A DNA stretch of 64,000 bases from Wyeomyia smithii (GCF_029784165.1 NC_073695.1:160571622-160635621); one strand, 5' to 3'. Shown: positions 33,887 to 45,898, counted from the first letter of the stretch. Translations and numbers: made by a program. The notes: generated by a model from the sequence alone, not told the origin.

Positions 33887-35990
33887 TTGTGAAACATATG
33901 GAACGGGAGTGTTTGAAAAGCAACATCAAGTTTCTTTATAGTAAACTTAGCTCCACAACTCTGGAATGTTATTCACTTCATTTAAAACTTGCCAAAGAAT
34001 TTCCTTTTGAATTTCAAAATTTTCTAACTAAAGTTAAAGTAGCCGAAAAGTGTGAAGGGGAAATAAAACGAAAATTGGGATTGAAAAAGTTAAATCAACT
34101 GCTTCTACGAAATAACAGTAGTAGAAAGACAGCCAAAGTACACCTCATTGACGACTTGGTGGTCATTAGGTCTTCGTACGAGTTTTCACAACCCCAGCAA
34201 AATCTTCTAAATATGGGCCTAAACTTCGCAATTCCTTCACGACCCAATATTGAACAATCGATCATCGATATAGAAGCTGGGATGGACAGTTGTAAACTTT
34301 CCACAGAACAAACTGGTGAAGTACGCCAAATATTTTCAAAAATTACTAAGACACTGCCACGTCATGAAAATTCGTCTGATATAAAGACAGTTCAGGAATT
34401 ACGTAAAAAAAACTGTTTTTTATTTAAAAGCAGATAAGGGGAACAAAACCGTCATCATGGACAAGTCTGACTATGATGAACAAATAACCCAAAAAATTGA
34501 TAAAGGTCCATATTGGCAACTGCGACTTAATCCTCTTGCTGATATGGTAAAACTTGTAGAGAATACAATAAAAGAATGCAAACCCGTTTTGGGTAATGCG
34601 TTACAAAATCTTCGTGTTTCAAATCCAGTTCTTCCAAGAATAGGGGGTCTCCCCAAAATTCACAAACCTGGAAATGAAATGAGAGAAATTATCTCAGCGG
34701 TAGGGGCTCCCACAGAAAAATTGGCTAAATGGCTGGTAAAAGAATTTCAAGCCATGCCCCATAAATTTCCAAGTCGATCAGTAAAGAGCACCGGAGATTT
34801 CGTTGAAAATTTAAGATCCTCGGGTAACATCCAATCTGATGCGTTCCAGTGAATGAAACCTTAACCCTTTTAGAGGACTGGCTTCTTTCCCAATATTTTG
34901 ATAATACTTGGAAAAAGAAAGTTGACAGTTTGTTGAAACTTTCACGCTTTTGCATGAAAGAAAACTATTTCACATTTAGTGGTAAATTTTACAAACAGAC
35001 TAAAGGGGCACCAATGGGGAATCCTCTTTCTCCCTATCTATGTGAGCTCTTCATGGCAAATATAGAAAGTACATTAGAGAAGAGGAACATCTTACCGATT
35101 CGATGGTGGAGGTATGTGGATGTTATTTTTTGTATTTTGAAAAGGGCGGATCTTGAAACTTTTTTCATATCCCTTAATAATACCCATAAAAATATAAACT
35201 TCACAATTGAAAAAGAACTTAACAACAGACTCCCTTTCTTGGACGTCGTTGTAGTCAGAAAGTCTACGGACTTGGAATTTGAAATTTATCGAAAACCCAC
35301 GAATACAAAACGGGTAATACCTAACACTTCAAACCATCCCTTCCAGCATAAAATGGCATCCTTCCATCATATGATCCACCGCATGGAAACTTTACCTCTA
35401 AGTGAAGTAGCCAAGCAAAAGGAACTGGAATATATTTTCGAAATTGCTAAACTTAATGGCTACAATGAAAGTATCATTCTAGCCATTGTTGATAAAAAGA
35501 AGCCTGCTCAAATTCGGAAATCTTTTACAACACTCACCCCAATAACAGAAGATCTGAAAAGGGTAGCAGTTGAATATGACGTTAACTTGACACGCCCACT
35601 TCGTTCAAAATTTAGAAAATTTGGGATGGATATTGTCTACACTAGTAGAAATACCCAACTCAAAACAAAATTAGGGTCTACCAAAGACCCTATTGATACC
35701 CTGAACAAACATTGGACAAACTAAACGTAACCTAGGAATACGTTTCAAAGAACATTTCGCAGAAGTGACCAAAGCAAGTAGAGTTTCAACAAATGCCCCA
35801 CCACACCTTTTCAAATCAAAAGTGGCTGAACATATTTTTAACGAGGAACATCCACTAACTTCGGATAACATTCACCTCCTCCGCCCCGTTAATAATTTAT
35901 GGAAATTAGACGTAGCTGAAAGTTTAAAAAACTTATAAACAACACTCATGCACGCTTCTCAATAAAGACGCAGATAATCACCCCTCATGG
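33887..35990 (+). pseudogene. Penelope-like element copy 2
   Basis: Starts at the head-to-head junction within the N-terminal region (HMERECLKSNIKFLYSKL) and runs to the C-terminal tail. Breaks: a frameshift at an A-run near 34408; a 40-bp deletion at about 34840 that removes RT motif A (SFDVTALFPS in other copies) with its catalytic Asp; YVDD changed to YVDV (about 35120); and a deletion at about 35708 removing most of the GIY motif. It cannot make an active enzyme. Identity to copies 3 and 4 is otherwise very high, so the damage is recent. Confidence 0.9.
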
Positions 35991-36070
35991 CTATTCAATC
36001 TGCTTCCCAAAAACCCCAGACATGGTACGGTAAACAATCGACCGTATAATTCCCTACCTAACTAAAATTA

Positions 36071-36312
36071 AGGGTGCTAAATTTTCATTTTTACCTACTA
36101 CAAATAAAAAAACAGGATTTACGCTTTGCTCTTTACCAGTCCACATAAGCACTGAGGAAGACTGTACGTCATAGTCGAAATATATATTTGCGGACTGAAT
36201 TTCAATATTTATTTCCAAAAAATTTAGTAGAGTATTACGGAAACCGATAACTATTTCTTTGATTGATCTCAATCACTCTGCTAAGACGCTCGTTATAGAT
36301 TTTCTAGACTTT
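36071..36312 (+). repeat. Penelope pseudo-LTR between copies 2 and 3
   Basis: About 240 bp from GGTGCTAAATTTTCATTTTT to TTATAGATTTTCTAGA. It forms the 3' pLTR of copy 2 and the 5' pLTR of copy 3, as expected for tandem PLEs that share pLTRs. It contains hammerhead motif b. Confidence 0.85.
36137..36197 (+). ncRNA. Hammerhead ribozyme motif (copy b)
   Basis: Same 61-nt architecture as 32488-32548. In stem II the 3' strand is AUAGUC, so one pair becomes a G-U wobble and the loop is ACGUC. Core CUGAGGA+A, GAA, stem III AUAUAUAU and the stem I closing pairs are unchanged. Confidence 0.8.
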
Positions 36313-38656
36313 CTTAAAAATTGTTTGAAATATCATGTCACTCCCACGAGTCATAGACTAAAAGTTGAAAGTCCTATAGCCCCCTCCATTATGAAACATA
36401 TGGAACGGGAGTGTTTGAAAAGCAGCATCAAGTTTCTTTATAGTAAACTTAGCTTTACAACTCTGGAATGTTATTCACTTCATTTAAAACTTGCCAAAGA
36501 ATTTCCTTTTGAATTTCAAAATTTTCTAACTAAAGTTAAAGTAGCCGAAAAGTGTGAAGGGGAAATAAAACGAAAATTGGGATTGAAAAAGTTAAATCAA
36601 CTGCTTCTACGAAATAACAGTAGTAGAAAGACAGCCAAAGTACACCTCATTGACGACTTTGTGGTCAATAGGTCTTCGTACGAGTTTTCACAACCCCAGC
36701 AAAATCTTCTAAATATGTTCCTAAACTTCGCAATTCCTTCACGACCCAATATTGAACAATCGATCATCGATATAGAAGCTGGGATGGACAGTTGTAAACT
36801 TTCCACAGAACACACTGGTGAAGTACGCCAAATTTTTTCAAAAATTACTAAGACACTGCCACGTCATGAAAATTCGTCTGATATAAAGACAGTTCAGGAA
36901 TTACGTAAAAAACCTGTTTTCTATTTAAAAACAGATAAGGGGAACAAAACCGTCATCATGGACAAGTCTGACTATGATGAACAAATAACCCAAAAAATTG
37001 ATAAAGGTCCATATTGGCAACTGCGACTTAATCCTCTTGCTGATATGGTAAAACGTGTAGAAAATACAATGAAAGAATGCAAACCCCTTTTGGGTAATGC
37101 GTTACAAAATCTTCGTGTTTCAAATCCAGTTCTTTCAAGAATAGAGGGTCTCCCCAAAATTCACAAACCTGGAAATGAAATGAGAGAAATTATCTCAGCG
37201 GTAGGGGCTCCCACAGAAAAATTGGCTAAATGGCTGGTAAAAGAATTTCAAGCCATGCCCCATAAATTTCCAAGTCGATCAGTAAAGAGCACCGGAGATT
37301 TCGTTGAAAATTTAAGATCCTCGGGTAACATCCAATCTGATGAGATAATGGTTTCATTTGACGTTACGGCCTTATTTCCTAGCGTTTTAGTGAATGAAAC
37401 CTTAAACCTTTTAGAGGACTGGCTTCTTTCCCAATATTTTGATAATACTTGGAAAAAGAAAGTTGACAGTTTGTTGAAACTTTCACGCCATTGCATGAAA
37501 GAAAACTACTTCACATTTCGTGGTAAATTTTACAAACAGACTAAAGGGGCACCAATGGGGAATCCTCTTTCTCCCTTTCTATGTGAGCTCTTCTTATGGC
37601 AAATATAGAAAGTACATTAGAGAAGAGGAACATCTTACCGATTCGATGGTGGAGGTATGTGGATGTTATTTTTTGTATTTTGAAAAGGGCGGATCTTGAA
37701 ACTTTTTTCATATCCCTTAATAATACCCATAAAAATATAAACTTCACAATTGAAAAGGAACTTAACAACAGACTCCCTTTCTTGGACGTCGTTGTAGTCA
37801 GAAAGTCTACGGACTTGGAATTTGAAATTTATCGGAAACCCACGAATACAAAACGGGTAATACCTAACACTTCAAACCATCCCTTCCAGCATAAAATGGC
37901 ATCCTTCCATCATATGATCCACCGCATGGAAACTTTACCTCTAAGTGAAGTAGCCAAGCAAAAGGAACTGGAATATATTTTCGAAATTGCTAAACTTAAT
38001 GGCTACAATGAAAGTATCATTCAAGCCATTGTTGATAAAAAGAAGCGTGCTCAAATTCGGAAATCTTTTACAACACTCACCCCAATAACAGAAGATCTGA
38101 AAAGAGTAGCCGTTGAATATGACGTTAACTTGACACGCCCACTTCGTTCAAAATTTAGAAAATTTGGGATGGATATTGTCTACACTAGTAGAAATACCCA
38201 ACTCAAAACAAAATTAGGGTCTACCAAAGACCCTATTGATACCCTGAACAAAGCTGGAATTTATAAAATTGCATGCAGTCACTGTGACATGTTTACATTG
38301 GACAAACTAAACGTAACCTAGGGATACGTTTCAAAGAACATTTCGCAGAAGTGACCAAAGCAAGTAAAGTTTCAACAAATGCCCCACCACACCTTTTCAA
38401 ATCAAAAGTGGCTGAACATATTTTTAACGAGGAACATCCACTAACTTCGGATAACATTCACCTCCTCCGCCCCGTTAATAATTTATGGAAATTAGACGTA
38501 GCTGAAAGTTTAGAAATTTATAAACAACACTCATGCACGCTTCTCAATAAAGACGCAGCTAATCACCCCTCATGGCTATTCAATCTGCTTCCCAAAAACC
38601 CCAGACATGGTACGGTAAACAATCGACCGCATAATTCCCTACCTAACTCCAATTAA
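36313..38656 (+). pseudogene. Penelope-like element copy 3
   Basis: The most complete plus-strand RT reading: N-terminal region, LPKIHKPGNEMREIIS, motif A VSFDVTALFPSV, motif B KQTKGAPMGNPLSPF, then the GIY-YIG part. Compared with copy 4 the first ~28 codons, including the ATG, are deleted at about 36310. A 2-nt insertion near 37593 and a 1-nt deletion near 38290, inside the GIY-YIG motif, break the frame. YVDD is YVDV. The same insertion and deletion occur in copy 4, so the two copies descend from one already dead element. Confidence 0.92.
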
Positions 38657-38893
38657 GGGTGCTAAATTTTCATTTTTACCTACCAAAATAAAAAAACAGG
38701 ATTTACGCTTTGCTCTTTACCAGTCCACATAAGCACTGAGGAAGACTGTATGTCACAGTCGAAATATATATTTGCGGACCGAATTTCAATATTTATTTCC
38801 AAAAAATTTAGTAGAGTATAACGGAAACCGATAACTATTTCTTTGATTGATCTCAATCACTCTGCTAAGACGCTCGTTATAGATTTTCTAGAT
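38657..38893 (+). repeat. Penelope pseudo-LTR downstream of copy 3
   Basis: 3' pLTR of copy 3, directly followed by the unique flank at 38894. Contains hammerhead motif c. Confidence 0.85.
38721..38781 (+). ncRNA. Hammerhead ribozyme motif (copy c)
   Basis: 61-nt motif with perfect 6-bp stem II (GACUGU/ACAGUC) and intact core. The 3' strand of stem I reads GGACCG instead of GGACUG, giving an A-C mismatch in the outer helix. Probably still foldable but weakened. Confidence 0.75.
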
Positions 38894-39934
38894 TTTTCAA
38901 ACTGTTCAATTAACAAAACGCTGAAGAGTCTTGAGTAAACCAAATTACGCTCTGGTTTATTTTTTGTTAATCTTTGCATAATTTTATAAAAAACACAAGA
39001 TTTAAGCGTTCGTTATTTTTACAGTTTAAAAATTCAAATTTGTTTGAGCATACAAAACACAGTTTCAAGTAAATGCATACATGAATTTTTGCCTTGAGCT
39101 TTTGTAAATAGATGACTTTCTAATATTTCAAGCTCCTCACCCACCACTTCGCTTGATCCAAAATAATTTGCTTTCTCATGATTGGACGCGTTGCTCCCAC
39201 ATCGATAAAATCGCGATATATATACTCATCATTAACATTTGTATGTCAACCGCGTAAAATCCGGAATTCGCGTAAAAATAGCCGCGTAAAATAACCTGCG
39301 TAAAAAAACCCGTGTAAAAAGCGACCTTAGTGTATTACGAAAATTTTATGACCTATAAGAAAGCGTGATTAATTAGTTACATATCATTTCGCACCTGCTT
39401 GGTGAAACAATAACCGGAATTTCTTGGGGGAAAGGCTTAGTATTGTTTAAAACGCACTTTCGGGAAATAAATTTCGAGAAAATTTTACCCTCGGAGAATC
39501 AAATTTCGGGGAAAAGTTACATTTGAGGAACCGAAACTCGGGGAAATGGTACATTGGGGGATTCGAAATTCGGGGAAATGAATTTCGGGGAAGTGGTACA
39601 TTCGGGGAAACAGAACATTCGAGAATATAACATTCGGGAAAATATCATTCGAGAAGTTGTGTTTCGGGAAAATGACTTTCGGCTTTTATCAAACTTTACT
39701 CATTTCTCCAAATTTAACGTAATTAATCCTCAACTAAGATTACTTTAAGTAGATTCAATACTTTTTTTTGTCATTTGGAAACTTGTTTGATCAAATTTGA
39801 TTGAGTTTTGACTGAGTTAGAAGAATTTTTCGAAAATATGAACAATTGCACCGGGCATGCAAGGGTTAACTTTGACAGGTATGTGAATCATGCAAAAGTT
39901 GCTTTTAAGGACACGCTAACATTACCTAGTGTTG
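38894..39934 (+). repeat. Flank segment T, copy 1 of 3
   Basis: A ~1.04-kb non-PLE segment repeated at 42764-43806 and 45899-46912 with very high identity. It contains a CGCGTAAAA-rich patch (about 39250-39330) and a run of TTCGGGGAAAT-like short repeats (about 39460-39690). Here it ends at a junction with the next pLTR (ACCTAGTGTTG then CTAAATTTTC). In the other copies it continues into the ZCCHC4 3' flank. It is therefore the original neighbour of ZCCHC4. Its open frames are read-through of the short repeats. Confidence 0.85.
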
Positions 39935-40168
39935 CTAAATTTTCATTTTTACCTACTACAAATAAAAAAACAGGATTTACGCTTTGCTCTTTACCAGTCC
40001 ACATAAGCACTGAGGAAGACTGTATGTCATAGTCGAAATATATATTTGCGGACTGAATTTCAATATTTATTTCCAAAAAATTTAGTAGAGTATTACGGAA
40101 ACCGATAACTATTTCTTTGATTGATCTCAATCACTCTGCTAAGACGCTCGTTATAGATTTTCTAGACA
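39935..40168 (+). repeat. Penelope pseudo-LTR upstream of copy 4
   Basis: 5' pLTR of copy 4. The left junction with flank segment T is a duplication breakpoint. Contains hammerhead motif d. Confidence 0.85.
39995..40055 (+). ncRNA. Hammerhead ribozyme motif (copy d)
   Basis: 61-nt motif with intact core and stem I. Stem II 3' strand AUAGUC makes one G-U wobble, as in copy b but with loop AUGUC. Confidence 0.8.
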
Positions 40169-42553
40169 ATGGCATCCAAGCCAAATGAGCCAAATAGGTT
40201 TTTAAAGTTAAAAAAGAGCATTGCGGGTATCCACAAATCTATTTCCTTTCTTAAAAATTGTTTGAAATATCATGTCACTCCCACGAGTCATAGACTAAAA
40301 GTTGAAAGTCCTATAGCCCCCTCCATTATGAAGCATATGGAACGGGAGTGTTTGAAAAGCAGCATCAAGTTTCTTTATAGTAAACTTAGCTTTACAACTC
40401 TGGAATGTCATTCACTTCATTTAAAACTTGCCAAAGAATTTCCTTTTGAATTTCAAAATTTTCTAACTAAAGTTAAAGTAGCCGAAAAGTGTGAAGGGGA
40501 AATAAAACGAAAATTGGGATTGAAAAAGTTAAATCAACTGCTTCTACGAAATAACAGTAGTAGAAAGACAGCCAAAGTACACCTCATTGACGACTTTGTG
40601 GTCAATAGGTCTTCGTACGAGTTTTCACAACCGCAATTCCTTCACGACCCAATATTGAACAATCGATCATCGATATAGAAGCTGGGATGGACAGTTGTAA
40701 ACTTTCCACAGAACACACTGGTGAAGTACGCCAATTTTTTTCAAAAATTACTAAGACACTGCCACGTCATGAAAATTCGTCTGATATAAAGACAGTTCAG
40801 GAATTACGTAAAAAACCTGTTTACTATTTAAAAACAGATAAGGGGAACAAAACCGTCATCATGGACAAGTCTGACTATGATGAACAAATAACCCAAAAAA
40901 TTGATAAAGGTCCATATTGGCAACTGCGACTTAATCCTCTTGCTGATATGGTAAAACGTGTAGAAAATACAATGAAAGAATGCAAACCCCTTTTGGGTAA
41001 TGCGTTACAAAATCTTCGTGTTTCAAATCCAGTTCTTCCAAGAATAGAGGGTCTCCCCAAAATTCACAAACCTGGAAATGAAATGAGAGAAATTATCTCA
41101 GCGGTAGGGGCTCCCACAGAAAAATTGGCTAAATGGCTGGTAAAAGAATTTCAAGCCATGCCCCATAAATTTCCAAGTCGATCAGTAAAGAGCACCGGAG
41201 ATTTCGTTGAAAATTTAAGATCCTCGGGTAACATCCAATCTGATGAGATAATGGTTTCATTTGACGTTACGGCCTTATTTCCTAGCGTTCCAGTGAATGA
41301 AACCTTAAACCTTTTAGAGGACTGGCTTCTTTCCCAATATTTTGATAATACTTGGAAAAAGAAAGTTGACAGTTTGTTGAAACTTTCACGCCATTGCATG
41401 AAAGAAAACTACTTCACATTTCGTGGTAAATTTTACAAACAGACTAAAGGGGCACCAATGGGGAATCCTCTTTCTCCCTTTCTATGTGAGCTCTTCTTAT
41501 GGCAAATATAGAAAGTACATTAGAGAAGAGGAACATCTTACCGATTCGATGGTGGAGGTATGTAGATTATATTTTTTGTATTTTGAAAAGGGCGGATCTT
41601 GAAACTTTTTTCATATCCCTGAATAATACCCATAAAAATATAAACTTCACAATTGAAAAAGAACTTAACAACAGATTCTTGGACGTCGTTGTAGTCAGAA
41701 AGTCTACGGATTTGGAATTCGAAATTTATCGGAAACCCACGAATACAAAACGGGTAATACCTAACACTTCAAACCATCCCTTCCAGCATAAAATGGCATC
41801 CTTCCATCATATGATCCACCGCATGGAAACTTTACCTCTAAGTGAAGTAGCCAAGCAAAAGGAACTGGAATATATTTTCGAAATTGCTAAACTTAATGGC
41901 TACAATGAAAGTATCATTCAAGCCATTGTTGATAAAAAGAAGCGTGCTCAAATTCGGAAATCTTTTACAACACTCACCCCAATAACAGAAGATCTGAAAA
42001 GGGTAGCCGTTGAATATGACGTTAACTTGACACGCCCACTTCGTCCAAAATTTAGAAAATTTGGGATGGATATTGTCTACACTAGTAGAAATACCCAACT
42101 CAAAACAAAATTAGGGTCTACCAAAGACCCTATTGATACCCTGAACAAAGCTGGAATTTATAAAATTGCATGCAGTCACTGTGACATGTTTACATTGGAC
42201 AAACTAAACGTAACCTAGGGATACGTTTCAAAGAACATTTCGCAGAAGTGACCAAAGCAAGTAAAGTTTCAACAAATGCCCCACCACACCTTTTCAAATC
42301 AACAGTGGCTGAACATATTTTTAACGAGGAACATCCACTAACTTCGGATAACATTCACCTCCTCCACCCCGTTAATAATTTATGGAAATTAGACGTAGCT
42401 GAAAGTTTAGAAATTTATAAACAACACTCATGCACGCTTCTCAATAAAGACGCAGGTAATCACCCCTCATGGCTATTCAATCTGCTTCCCAAAAACCCCA
42501 GACATGGTACGGTAAACAATCGACCGCATAATTCCCTACCTAACTCCAATTAA
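40169..42553 (+). pseudogene. Penelope-like element copy 4, with the original start
   Basis: The only copy with the natural N-terminus: ATG 40169, MASKPNEPNRFLKLKKSIAG, directly after the pLTR. It contains RT motif A (VSFDVTALFPSVPV), motif B and the thumb, then GIY-YIG. Breaks: a deletion of about 50 bp near 40630; the 2-nt insertion near 41496 and 1-nt deletion near 42188 shared with copy 3; an 8-9-bp deletion near 41676; and YVDD replaced by YVDY. It is non-functional, but it shows the full gene layout from pLTR to C-tail (stop at 42551-42553). Confidence 0.92.
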
Positions 42554-42763
42554 GGGTGCTAAATTTTCATTTTTACCTACTACAAATAAAAAAACAGGAT
42601 TTACGTTTTGCTCTTTACCAGTCCACATAAGCACTGATATATATTTGCGGACTGAATTTCAATATTTATTTCCAAAAAATTTAGTAGAGTATAACGGAAA
42701 CCGATAACTATTTCTTTGATTGATCTCAATCACTCTGCTAAGACGCTCGTTATAGATTTTCTA
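42554..42763 (+). repeat. Penelope pseudo-LTR downstream of copy 4, ribozyme deleted
   Basis: As the other pLTRs, but 25 bp are missing inside the hammerhead. Confidence 0.85.
42619..42654 (+). ncRNA. Deleted hammerhead remnant (copy e)
   Basis: Both strands of stem I (CAGUCC, GGACUG) remain, but the GAGGA part of the core, all of stem II and GAA are gone, so only 36 nt of 61 are left. It cannot cleave. Confidence 0.8.
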
Positions 42764-43806
42764 GATTTTTCAAACTGTTCAATTAACAAAACGCTGAAGA
42801 GTCTTGAGTAAACCAAATTACGCTCTGGTTTATTTTTTGTTAATCTTTGCATAATTTTATAAAAAACACAAGATTTAAGCGTTCGTTATTTTTACAGTTT
42901 AAAAATTCAAATTTGTTTGAGCATACAAAACACAGTTTCAAGTAAATGCATACATGAATTTTTGCCTTGAGCTTTTGTAAAATAGATGACTTTCTAATAT
43001 TTCAAGCTCCTCACCCACCACTTCGCTTGATCCAAAATAATTTGCTTTCTCATGATTGGACGCGTTGCTCCCACATCGATAAAATCGCGATATATATACT
43101 CATCATTAACATTTGTATGTCAACCGCGTAGAATCCGGAATTCGCGTAAAAATAGCCGCGTAAAATAACCTGCGTAAAAAACCCGTGTAAAAAGCGACCT
43201 TAGTGTATTACGAAAATTTTATGACCTATAAGAAAGCGTGATTAATTAGTTACATATCATTTCGCACCTGCTTGGTGAAACAATAACCGGAATTTCTTGG
43301 GGGAAAGGCTTAGTATTGTTTAGAACGCACTTTCGGGAAATAAATTTCGAGAAAATTTTACCCTCGGAGAATCAAATTTCGGGGAAAAGTTACATTTGAG
43401 GAACCGAAACTCGGGAAAATGGTACATTGGGGGATTCGAAATTCGGGGAAATGAATTTCGGGGAAGTGGTACATTCGGGGAAACAGAACATTCGAGGATA
43501 TAACATTCGGGAAAATATCATTCGAGAAGTTGTGTTTCGGGAAAATGACTTTCGGCTTTTATCAAACTTTACTCATTTCTCCAAATTTAACGTAATTAAT
43601 CCTCAACTAAGATTACTTTAAGTAGATTCAATACTTTTTTTTGTCATTTGGAAACTTGTTTGATCAAATTTGATTGAGTTTTGACTGAGTTAGAAGAATT
43701 TTTCGAAAATATGAACAATTGCACCGGGCATGCAAGGGTTAACTTTGACAGGTATGTGAATCATGCAAAAGTTGCTTTTAAGGACACGCTAACATTACCT
43801 AGTGTT
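42764..43806 (+). repeat. Flank segment T, copy 2 of 3
   Basis: Same segment as 38894-39934, running on without a break into the 3' flank of the truncated ZCCHC4 copy at 43807. Confidence 0.85.
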
Positions 43807-44395
43807 GTAAGAGCAATATCTTTTGATTAGTAATTTTTATCACGAATTTTCAGGTGATCAATTTCACCCCATTCCACGGTACAGTAATAACACACTGGCT
43901 TGTGTACAAGCCACAGGTTGAAACATATTGGATATTAGACAATTTCTCAATTATTTTGGATATTAGCCAAAATTGTTTTACATTTGCTGCCTTTCCAAAT
44001 GCATGTTTTGGCAATCGACTTTCGTAGGGACCTTGTTTAGGGTGTGAACTATCACGAGAAACTGTTTTCTCGATTTTGGTAAAAATGGCATATTAGCCAA
44101 TTTTTGAATTATGGGCAGAGATGCATGTAAGAAGTAAATTGATTAAAACTCTTTGATTGAAAATGCCTAGCCACATCGATTAAAATCATCCAAATAATTT
44201 TGGAAAGTGTAGTGTTTTAAAAAGCTAACCTTTGAAAAAAAAACAAGCTTTTATTTCTCCATCCTTCTTTGAAAAATAAACTAAAAAAATAACAAAAAAA
44301 GTGCGGAAAGCAAAAATGTTTGGACAATGTCACAAAATATCAAAAAGTACTATATCGTGCTGGAGTCCCATTTTGAAAAAATAGCAAAAAAAGGT
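43807..44395. other. 3' flank of ZCCHC4 copy A
   Basis: Matches 46913-47497 closely. On the minus strand it holds an AATAAA signal at 44255-44250, equivalent to that of the intact gene. Confidence 0.7.
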
Positions 44396-45490
44396 TTATG
44401 TGTTAAGAACATTATTATATTTCCCAAGAAAATATTTTTCTTTCAAAGCAATCTTGCGTTCGGGACATTTTTTGATTATATGTGTTTTTTTCCCGCACAC
44501 CATACAACCGCTATAATGCCGTTTAATTTCTTTGAAGTGCTTCCAAAAGCTACACGTCAATTCAACGTGTCCTTTGTTCATACAAATGCGACAGGTGATT
44601 TGCGTTTGGTAAAAATGGCAGTCATGTTTTTGGGCGCATCTACCGCATTTATTGCAGTGTTTATAGTTTGGTTTAACGCACCAATTACATTTAACGCAAT
44701 GCTTATATGTTGCACCGTTTTTTGATGCACACATGCTACAAATTGAGCAGTGTATATTTGTCTTGTGAACACTTTTGTTGCATTCGTAGCAAAATTTATA
44801 ACCTTGGTTTGAAGGTAATTCAAAGGATTCTAATGGCACATTGGTAAAAAATCTAACTGGAGATCCGTTTTTCAATCCTTTTTTGCCGTTATGATATCTT
44901 CTGTGATTCGTGTAAGAAACGTGATAGTCAGATATCTCCATTGAAGGTAATTCATTTTTAATATAAGCTTCTATGAAATATGGAAAAACCCAAAAGACTG
45001 GTAATACATGTTGAACCAACGAATTGGTTGTGTTATAGAGTTGATTTATCTTAACAATGGTGTTTGCCAATAGTTCTGACCGGCATCCAAAAGGAGGGTC
45101 TGTGAAAATGCATAAGCGATCCTTTTGTCTAAAATACAAATTAAATAATTGCGAGATATTTAAATCATTTATATTTTAACTCACTCATTAGTTTGTAAAA
45201 ACGAAATAAATACATCTTGAGCCGCTGATCCTCCAAAAAAGTGATGGTTGAACATATTGTATTGCAAGAAAGAAGTTGCATCGTAAAAACACTCGAACCT
45301 CTTATCAATATCTAATAACAATGATTTTGTTGCAGTGCTTGTTAATAAATATTCGTGTAATCTCGGTGCTCCTAAGCTGATTATTTTTGTAATTTTTAGC
45401 TGTTCGATTATTCCTTCTATACAGATTAGTGTGTCATCAGAAAAAAATATTGCGCCTCAATACCATCATCAGTAAGCGGAGTGAGGAGAA
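44396..45490 (-). pseudogene. ZCCHC4: Truncated ZCCHC4 duplicate (exon 4 and part of exon 3)
   Basis: Exon 4 (45128-44396) is fully open with the DPPF motif, the Cys/His-rich zinc region and two CCHC knuckles. It differs from the intact gene by very few residues (for example GCRSE for GCRTE). The exon 3 part (45486-45185) has a 7-A instead of an 8-A run at about 45441, causing a frameshift. Exon 3 is cut at 45490 by the junction with Penelope sequence. The GRF zinc finger, N-terminus and promoter are absent. A recent duplication pseudogene, though it could still be transcribed. Confidence 0.92.
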
Positions 45491-45657
45491 AGCCAAAGCA
45501 AGTAAAGTTTCAACAAATGCCCCACCACACCTTTTCAAATCAAAAGTGGCTGAACATATTTTTAACGAGGAACATCCACCAACTTCAATCTGCTTCCCAA
45601 AAACCCCAGACATGGTACGGTAAACAATCGAAGGCATAATTCCCTACCTAACTCCAA
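45491..45657 (+). pseudogene. Penelope C-terminal fragment at duplication junction
   Basis: Short piece of the PLE C-tail (ASKVSTNAPPHLFKSKVAEH, then a ~150-bp deletion, then the final codons). It begins exactly where ZCCHC4 exon 3 of copy A is cut, so it marks the tandem duplication joint. Confidence 0.9.
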
Positions 45658-45898
45658 TTAAGGGTGCTAAATTTTCATTTTTACCTACTACAAATAAAAA
45701 AACAGGATTTACGCTTTGCTCTTTACCAGTCCACATAAGCACTGAGGAAGACTGTATGTCACAGTCGAAATATTTATTTGCGGACTGAATTTCAATATTT
45801 ATTTCCAAAAAATTTAGTAGAGTATAACGGAAACCGATAACTATTTCTTTGATTGATCTCAATCACTCTGCTAAGACGCTCGTTATAGATTTTCTAGA
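45658..45898 (+). repeat. Penelope pseudo-LTR, last copy
   Basis: Follows the PLE fragment and precedes flank segment T. Contains hammerhead motif f. Confidence 0.85.
45727..45787 (+). ncRNA. Hammerhead ribozyme motif (copy f)
   Basis: 61-nt motif with perfect stem II and stem I. Stem III is AUAUUUAU: one A-to-U change falls in the 2-nt loop, so the 3-bp stem is kept. Confidence 0.8.

Noticed and set aside
39554..39748. Open frame with repeated G-E-x-x-F/NIRE units (also at 43427 and 46560)
   Set aside because: Produced by short TTCGGGGAAAT-like repeats; not conserved as protein.
44327..44725. 132-residue plus-strand open frame (repeated at 47429-47827)
   Set aside because: Antisense shadow of ZCCHC4 exon 4; its conservation comes from the duplication.
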